DNA of 64,000 nt from Macrocybe gigantea (Eukaryota; Basidiomycota; Agaricomycetes; Agaricales; Callistosporiaceae): contig SJRY01000248.1 in assembly GCA_011319805.1 (NCBI GenBank), positions 48,047 through 112,046 of the forward strand. The letters are read 5' to 3'. The position numbers and the translations under genes are program-made. A model generated the notes under the pieces. That model was not told where the DNA came from. It saw only the letters and a program-made list of their open reading frames with translations, and ran no database searches. This document shows positions 56,967 through 64,000 of this stretch, in pieces. Numbering within the stretch: position 1 is the first letter of the stretch; each line of letters opens with the position of its first letter.

Positions 56967-59299
56967 ATGATGAGCACAGTCATCTCTCCAGTTGCAATAC
57001 CCGCGTCGGCCCCTTCGCCGTCGTCTTCTCGTTTCTCTCCTCAGAAACCCTCGAGACACGAACCGAACCCGCACCCTTACGCCATCAAAACGACCTCGAC
57101 GGGCATCCTCTCTCGTTCGACCACCTCCGCTCATTCGCAGTCTCAGTACCAGTATTACGTACCTGCATCGCCCTCGCCGAGCTCAAAGGCGCCTCCTTCA
57201 GTGTTCGTGTATGACGACAATCTGAAAGGCAGTGGCGCTTCGCGGGGCAGACACCGCTATAGTCGTAGTTTGACTGGTGGCGAGGACGGCTCTCCGCGGC
57301 CCCTGCCCTTACCACTGGAGCCGGATTTCAGTGCTAACAATGCGTCCAACTCGGGCTCAAAGTTGAAGAGAGGTTGAGGGTAAAGAGGGCAGAGACTTTG
57401 CCCTCACAGTTCGTTGACGACGACGGAAGCAACCTCTCGACGAGCGAAGACGGCCCGAAGCAATGGAGCACTGAGAAGCTCATAGACTACCTGATCCTTC
57501 AATGCTCGGAATCCATATACAAGGACGTATCTATCAGCGAGGTCGTCACTTTTATTCGGGATAATGAGATAACCGGCAGAACTTTCTTGAGGCTGGACGA
57601 AGGAGTCTTGAATGCGTTGGTAACATTTTCTTTCTTCTACTACTCGTCATTCATGTTCTCTCAACAGCTACGGGATAACGTCCAAGTATCTCAAACTGTT
57701 CCTCCTTTCCTGCTCCCGCGATCTTCGACAGACTGTCTTGCACGGCCGTATTTTACCTTTTCAACCTTCCACCGTCGGTCCCTCTACGAATAGAGAACGC
57801 CGCAGTGACAATCGTCGCGTCTCTCGCTCGGCAAATTCGTCACCCACCCGCTCCTTCCCGCTCTACTCACCGCATATACCCACACCGCCGCCTGACAAAC
57901 CGGTCGACCGTGAGGACGACCTGTCCTACCTTTCTTCGTCCTCTACCTCGTCCATGGCAGACCAAGATTCTTCAGGCCAACAGCCGAAGCGCCGCGGACG
58001 ACGCGCGGGTCGCGTCCGTGGCATGGTAGCGTCATTCGAGCGGAGTTCCAGCGTCGACGAGCCTGTCGATGCGTCGTTTCAATCCAACAGACGCCACGAG
58101 GACGCATTCTCAGCCAGCGATTCCGTCACTTCTACCGTCAAGCGGCCTCTTCCTGCGCCGCCTTCAATCGAGATGTCGCCATATCCGTTTCACACACCGC
58201 AGCACACAGGCTCCTCCACAGCTAGCTCACGCCCTCTGCCGCCCCCTCCGAACGGCGGATACGTCCTTTGGCCTGGCTCTGCTCCTGCTTCTACGGAGCG
58301 CCACTCGCCAGAGATACGTCAGCCGGAGCCGATTAGACCTAGAGCCACCGGTGTGGAGGCCTGGCTGCTTGGCGATGAAGCCACAGAAGCCATCGGTGCC
58401 ACCGTCAAGCGCATCCCTTCTGCTTCAGCAGCACAGGCAATGTCCGAGAAAACAAGTATGGGCGACGGCGGAGAAGAGATGACGGTGGAAGAGTTGCTGG
58501 CGTTGCAAGACGGCGCTGTGAAAAGTGCAGCTTTGGACGCCGAGCAGTGGATGCAGATGCGACCTTCCGAGAGGGAGAGGACTTTTTCTTCCCTGAGCGC
58601 ATCGGACGCGGAAAAGGCAAGGCCATGAGCTTTGGCAAGGAAAAGACCCAGAACCAGACTGAGAGTCTAGGAAGAACAGGCGTCGGCGACTTGTTCTTCG
58701 GTCACGAACCGCACGCGGTGGAGGCTTCGGCGCGGAGAATCGAAGTAAACGTCCAACCTGATCGTACGTTTGCTTCGGCGGCTGTTCAGACGGATACGGA
58801 TGAAACGCCACTTTCCGCTGAGGCACAAGCGGAGCGCGAGGAAGAGTACATGCGGCTGCAAGATGAGCTGCAATCCACCCGGGCTATGGCCGATCAATTC
58901 CGGCAGAGATTGGCGGAGGTCGAGAAGAGGATGGGAGACATTGAAGGAGAGAATCGTCCTGTCTCGCCGCGTCCCGAAGAAGTCGAGACTCCTTCTCCTG
59001 CGCCACCTTCGGACAGCCTGTCGTCGGCCATGACCAAGTTCCGTTCTCTGGCCAACATCGTCCTTTCTTCGACTCCCGCGCCCATCCGCGCGCACCTCGA
59101 TGCTATATGCCAGCTCGTCTTTCCCGCGGTCCCGGATTCTCGAATGGGCACGCAGCTGGCGCAGCCTAGCGTCGCGAGGACGATGCTGCTGTTCTCGTTG
59201 GGCGCCGTGTGCTTTTTGGTGATGAAGATGCGAAGTATGGTTGGGCGTGCGTTTGCGGTTGCAGGCGTGGTGCCGCTGCGGTTGTCGGTCTCGGGTTGA
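56967..59299 (+). CDS. SAM-domain protein with coiled coil and C-terminal membrane anchor
   Basis: Three frames in order: a disordered Ser/Pro-rich start (to about 57365), a SAM-like domain (QWSTEKLIDYLILQC... FIRDNEITGRTFLRLDEGVLNAL), an intron near 57620-57667, a basic continuation (YLKLFLLSCSRDLRQTVLHGRI), a long proline-rich region, a coiled coil near 58820-58950 and one hydrophobic helix (TMLLFSLGAVCFLVMKM) 25 residues before the stop. The frame breaks near 57366 and in the TTTTT run at 58583-58587 each fit one missing base; the splice at 57620 is out of phase by eye and may also hide lost G residues. The likely product is a tail-anchored scaffold of about 750 residues; partners unknown. 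Confidence 0.6.
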
Positions 59300-59680
59300 G
59301 CAGGCAAGCAGGGGTTGGGCGCGGGAGGAGGTGATTGGCGTTTGACTGGGTGCGGCGAGCCTGCGATTTCTTGTTTTGCGACGCTTTCGGTATGGAATGG
59401 CAACAACGATACCCACCTTTTACTGACACAGCTTTCATCTGCAATCCTTATCTTGGCATGATAATTTTTTTCTTTATATTCTTTATTTTTCGTTACTGCT
59501 TGTGCCTTTTTTTTTTTTTTACGACCGTTACGACTCACGATGCACTGACGACGACGCTTATCAATTTAAACCCATTTGTAACTATTTTGTAGTTAAAATA
59601 CACGCTGCTGTGTCGCTTTCGTGGTCAATATCGTATCTAGGCGTATTTGTGTGTGAGAGAGACGAGGGTGTGTGATAATG
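59300..59680. other. Convergent intergenic region
   Basis: Contains pyrimidine-rich tracts and a T13 run near 59509-59520, consistent with 3' UTRs of both neighbours. No gene. Confidence 0.5.
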
Positions 59681-60844
59681 TCATGGCCTCCAAGAGGTTA
59701 TATTTCCAAAAAGTCGTCGTCCTCTTCCACGAGAAATGTCCAAGTACTGGAAAAAAGAAGCGGCGGGGAAACCGACGACGTTGTTGTAGTCTCCCTCGAT
59801 CTTCCTGACCAAGAGACCGCCGAGGCCCTGCACCGAGCAAATAAAATGAGAAGGAGATGAGCTTTTAACAGAACGAGGCGCGCACTTGTACGGCAAATCC
59901 GCCTGCGCGATCGACGCCTTCGCCTGATTCGACGTAGGCTCTGACGAGGTGGTCTGGGCTGTCGGCAAAGTAGACGAGGGTGCGCTCGTCGATTGACCTG
60001 GGGTGTGGGATTGGTCCGGATTGGACGGGCGGTGATGTGGGTAGGAACGGATGAAGGGCTTACTTGATGGCGTAGCCTGGAGCGGCTAGGACGGGATAAA
60101 CTGGCGAGAGGGAAGCGTTCGGTCAACACAGCTGGATGCGGGCACGAAGAATCGGCTGGCGTGCCTATCGTGACGCCGGTGACGACTTCGCACACTCCGC
60201 CTCTGAGATCGAGGAGCATGCGGAGGTTGTCTTCCTTTGACGCGGGTTTCTCGAGGAGTTCTTGGTTGATTGAGGGGAGGACGGAGTACGAGACGTCTGA
60301 CGTGGACGGCTGGGCGTGCGTCAGGACGACGGTGTCGGCTGCGAGGATGGACGGTCAGTCGGTTGTTCGGCAGCGGGAAGGGGTCTGCGTGTTACCTGCG
60401 ATGACGAGGTCTGGTGGATTGTCGGGATCGGCTGTCTTGTGTTGGACGTGAATTGAGAGGCAGGCTGAGCGTCGTGCGGGAGCCGTTCAACTCACCACGA
60501 GCCTCTCGTATACTTCCACGGCCTTGTGCGTCGACGTCGCGACCGGATATTCATGGATGTCTGCAAACTCGTGAGGCGGGAGATCCTCCTCGAACGTGGA
60601 AGGCACGACTTCCGGGTCCAAGCCCTGTCCTTTTTGCAAACCACAGCACGCAAGCACACGGACGCGAGGACGTTCGGGGGTCAGCTAACCGGCATAATCG
60701 CGATTCGCGATGGTCACGCACAAAAGTCCTGAGGATGTCTTTTCGTCTTGGACTGGCTGATGCGAGCACGATGCGCTTTCCGGCCAGTTTTTTCGTCGAG
60801 GGCGTGTTGAGGGCGTGAGGGAGGACGTGATCGTGTTCCGGCAT
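59681..60844 (-). CDS. Maf-like nucleotide pyrophosphatase
   Basis: Start at 60844 (MPEHDHVL). Exons carry the Maf signature KRIVLASASPRRKDIL, then PSTFEEDLPP and the AADTVV catalytic segment, the KEDNLRMLLDLRGG loop, and GEGVDRAGGFAVQGLGG near the end. Maf proteins hydrolyse nucleoside triphosphates (dTTP, UTP or modified bases) and are thought to keep them out of DNA and RNA. One intron looks like GC-AG (ATAG|GCACGC, near 60160). The last exon goes out of phase in the AAA at 59734-59736; with one more base it ends in a typical acidic VEEDDDFLEI tail at 59698. It shares a 147-bp divergent promoter with the Mub1-like gene. Confidence 0.85.
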
Positions 60845-60991
60845 CGTTGGTGTTGCAGCACAGGCATTAGTCACAGTCGAGGCCGAGGTGCTTTGTCAGC
60901 ACTCGTCTTTGTCATCGTGGTCGAGCTTCTGTCGGTCGTCGTCGTCGTCGAATATTCAAATTCTCAAAGCCGTTCACCCAAAAACCAACTC

Positions 60992-63900
60992 ATGCGAGAA
61001 TCAAACTTTGCATTTCCGAGCCAGAATAAAGCATGCGTTTGTATATCTTCTCAGCTTTATGACCGTCGTGGTGAGTCCTTTTCTCGTTCACCTTCTCCCT
61101 CTCTCTCCTCTTGACGCGCGCACTTCCTTCCAGCTCTCGACTCCACATCCCCGCTGCCGCTCTTCAATTCCCTCACCCATCTCACCTACCTCACTTCCAC
61201 ATCCCCCCGCATTCGCGAAATCATGACGATGGACGGCGGCCTCGAACGATTGGTCAGGATCCTCCGCGATTTCTGCATCTCCCCGCCTCCGCCAGAAAAC
61301 CCCGCGCTGCTCTACGGCCTGCTCCCGCCCACGTCCCGACCCCCGAAACCGGCACCGACTCTGAACCCGCAGTCGTTCGACAAGCAGGCCGCGTACCGAT
61401 TCTCGCTCGCCTTTCAGTGCGTCGTCAACATCGGCGTGCGGGGCTCTGAGCCGATCCGCAGCCGCGTCGTGCAGGCCGGCACGCTCGAGGTCGTGGGGTG
61501 CATCCTCGAGGCCTGGCTCTCCAGCAAGGGATTCGCCGTCGGTCCCAGCTCGAGCGCCACCGGTTTGCCGAGAGAGACGAGGGAGCAGCGCATGGCCCGC
61601 AAGGAGGCGCAACAGCAGCAGAGACAGCGCGAACAGGCCGCTCAGCTTGCCCGCGAGCTCAGCCGCCAGATCGCCCTCGAGCAGCGAGCCCAGCGAGATC
61701 AGGCTCGCCCCCCGCTTTATGTCATGTCCGCCCCCGGTCGTGCAGAGGTGCGATTCGCCTCTATTCAACCCCCCGATTATCTGACTAATGGCTATATACA
61801 GGACTCGGGTCCCCATCACACGAGCGGCTCGTCGAGCCAGCTCTTGTTGATCTCTTCTACGCCAGCCGCGTCCTCGTCCAACAGCGACACCGAAATGTCC
61901 ACCGACGTCTCGACCGCCGTCACCCCAGTCGAATCCAACGCCATCACCGGAACGGTTCTCGTCCCGAGCCGAGATCGCAGCGGGACGATCATCGCCCGTC
62001 CGATATGGGACGCCACGCCGAACGAACCGGCTGCCACTGCCACTGCAACGCTGGCTCGACAGCGCACGCAACGGCCCTTGCGGACAGCACCGCTGCACGC
62101 CCAGCCCTCGCCCTCGACCTCGACCGACAACTCGCGCCCGGAGACGGAAACGGAAGACGACGGCGACGTCGATGGCGATGGCGATGTAAGCATGGACAGC
62201 GAAGATCGCCATGTCGGCCGGCCCGGCGTCGCCGCTGCGTCCGCCTCGCCATCTCCAGAACCCCACCCGAGCCCGCATCGCCACATCTCTGTCGCGCGCA
62301 CGGCGGTCGGCATCGTGTCCGACGAGCCGCCGCAGGGCGGGGTGGGGAACATGAACATGAACATGGGCGTCGGCATCGGTGCGATCAGCGCCGACGCGCA
62401 CATTATCATCAATGAAGCGGGAGCTGGTGCGGATGGCGGCGTCAGTGTTGGCGTGGGCGTTGGAGTCGAAGACGGGATCGTCTCCCTCGAGCCGAATGAC
62501 GATTTTGCGATGGGCGCTCCGCCTGGTGCGCCCGGTGCTATCGCGAACGAGGGTACCACCCCGCGCGGGCTCGCGTTGGAGCCTGCCGTTCCGACACTTC
62601 CAGCATCACAGACGACGACGACGACGACGACGACGATGCGCCGTCGTCGGCAGGCGAGGCGCCGCCTGATGTTACGCCCCGCGCGGGCGTCGTGAATCTG
62701 CCTGCAGCGGGCCCAGCGCGTGTGACGGCTGCTGGTGGTGGTGCTGGGACGTCGTCGGCTCAGCATTTGCTTCCGCATCACCACCAGCGCAATGCTACGA
62801 TTCGCGGCAGACCTGCCACTACCGCCGCTGCTGATGCCGTGAGTGGAATCGCCACGACGACTGTTGGACCTGGGGGTGCGGGCCCCGCTGGTGCAGCCCG
62901 GTCGAGGTGCAGCCAACGCTGCGGTTCCTGCCACGGCAGGCAGCGTCATGCACGTCGCGCGGGAGAGCGGCGGCGACGCGGGTCCGTACCGCGACGAAGA
63001 CGTGCTGCTGAGCCTGCAGCTGCTGGCGTATCTGAGCAAGTACCCGCACGTGCGCCAGGCGTTTTATCAGCCCCGCGCGACGTTTCACCCTGCGAGCGCG
63101 AATCTGCCTATGCATTCGAGGTATTTGTCGTCCGCTGCCTGCTGCCGTGGGAGGGAAGGAGAAGGAGAAGGACAAGACGTCATTGGTTCAGCAGCCTGCC
63201 GAGTTGAAGGAGAACCAGAACCAGAACCAGACGCAGACGCAGACGCATGGGTTCTTCCGCGCGTTTGCGAGCGCGGCGGTGGCCCGGGGGAAAGAGAAGG
63301 AAAAGGCCGTGGCTGGATCTTCCTCCTTGTCTGGCGTCGTCTTTTCGGGAGCAAGTGCGTCGGCCTCGACCTCGGCATCGGCGTCTGCCACGGGGGACCC
63401 AGCGCGTCAGCACCAGCATCGGCGCCGCCGAGACAGACGAACGTGTTTTCGCTGGTAGAGCGCTTCACGTTCAAGCCGAGCTCGTCGGAGACGGATCTGC
63501 CGAATCCGCCTCCGAGGCTGCCGCCTGAGATCCAGTATTGGGCGGGCGTGATCATGCGGAACGCGTGTAGGAAGGACGAGAGTCGTGGCGGTATCCGTCA
63601 GTGTGCTAATAGTGGGTTTCTTTTTTTCTTTTTTTTTTCCCTCCTTTTTTTGATTTCGTGCTAGTGCTATGCGGACGGTGGGAGTCTTATCCGCGGGAGT
63701 TTGCCAAATGTCGCCGGTGTCGAAAGGCAAAGTATTGCGGCAAGAGTGCCAGAGCACGGCGTGGAGCGAGGGGCACAGGTTTTGGTGCAGCGCCAAGGAC
63801 GCGGATGAGGAGGGTGGAGAGCATCATGTTTCCTTGTCCGCATGGGCATCGCGGACAGCAGCAGCAGCAACATCAACACCCGCAGCCACTACAAAGAGGC

Positions 63901-64000
63901 GGCACTATCAGCGTCGCACCAGACACGTCCGGCTCGGCCCCGATCGCGCTCGCGAGCGCCACGTCGAGCGCGACGGTTGTCGTGCCCCGCTCGGAGAGGC
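60992..64000 (+). CDS. mub1: Mub1/SamB-like MYND zinc-finger protein, 3' end outside the window
   Basis: Exon 1 60992-61070 (MRESNFAFPSQNK), intron 61071-61133, then an armadillo-like N-terminus (LDSTSPLPLFNSLTHL... NIGVRGSEPIRSRVVQAG), an in-frame 54-nt intron at 61748-61801, a long disordered part with an eight-unit GAC repeat near 62610-62635 (poly-Asp), a conserved NVFSLVERFTFKPSSSETDLP...EIQYWAGVIMRNACRKDESRGG block and, after an intron near 63611-63663, the MYND finger (LCGRWESYPREFAKCRRCRKAKYCGK). In yeast Mub1 pairs with the E3 ligase Ubr2 to degrade Rpn4; SamB in Aspergillus affects growth polarity. Single-base losses near 62620 and 63742, and unresolved phase changes near 62900 and 63120-63440, break the frame. 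Confidence 0.8.

Noticed and set aside
61088..63039. Long minus-strand frames (over 400 codons) opposite the Mub1-like gene
   Set aside because: GC-rich shadow frames; the plus strand has the conserved domains and introns.

Overview
The window reads as nuclear DNA of a mushroom-forming basidiomycete (Agaricomycetes). Genes carry many short introns (mostly 44-83 nt, GTRNGT donors), both strands are used, and there are families typical of that group: DUF6533- and DUF6534-type seven-helix proteins, a farnesylated mating-pheromone precursor, and Ty3/Gypsy elements of mushroom type. No rRNA, CRISPR array or bacterial operon was seen.

Left host block (1-29.6 kb): the C-terminal part of a disordered protein, a Ser-rich hypothetical protein, cytochrome oxidase assembly factor COA6, a TBC-domain Rab GAP with both catalytic fingers, a leucine-rich/F-box-type protein, an ABHD12-like serine hydrolase, casein kinase 2 regulatory subunit, a multi-pass membrane protein, one DUF6533 and two DUF6534 membrane proteins, and between the last two an ECM11-domain-like protein with a 17-nt exon.

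Retrotransposon nest (29.645-53.534 kb): three LTR elements inserted one inside another, each with TG...CA ends and target-site duplications. Element 1 (329-bp LTRs, TSD GCTAG, chromodomain Ty3/Gypsy) holds in its gag Element 2 (about 1.13-kb LTRs, TSD CCGC). Element 2 holds Element 3 (320-bp LTRs, TSD ATTTC, minus strand, chromodomain). Elements 1 and 3 both show a Tf1-type self-priming site: 10 nt just inside the 5' LTR are complementary to the predicted 5' end of the transcript. Element 2 instead has a TGG-type tRNA primer site and carries, antisense to pol, an intron-containing gene of about 600 codons encoding a Zn2Cys6-like cysteine cluster with its own TATA box. Element 3 landed in an exon of that gene.

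Right host block (53.5-64 kb): a 40-residue pheromone precursor ending in a CaaX box (CVVA), a small F-box-like protein, a SAM-domain protein with a C-terminal membrane anchor, and a divergent pair, a Maf-like nucleotide pyrophosphatase and a Mub1/SamB MYND-finger protein that runs off the right edge.

Two window-wide patterns matter to any user. First, nearly every broken reading frame in host genes and transposons alike is a loss of one base, usually in a homopolymer, which points to sequence error more than biology. Second, the elements decay almost only by C-to-T/G-to-A change, mostly at CpG, as expected from cytosine methylation.
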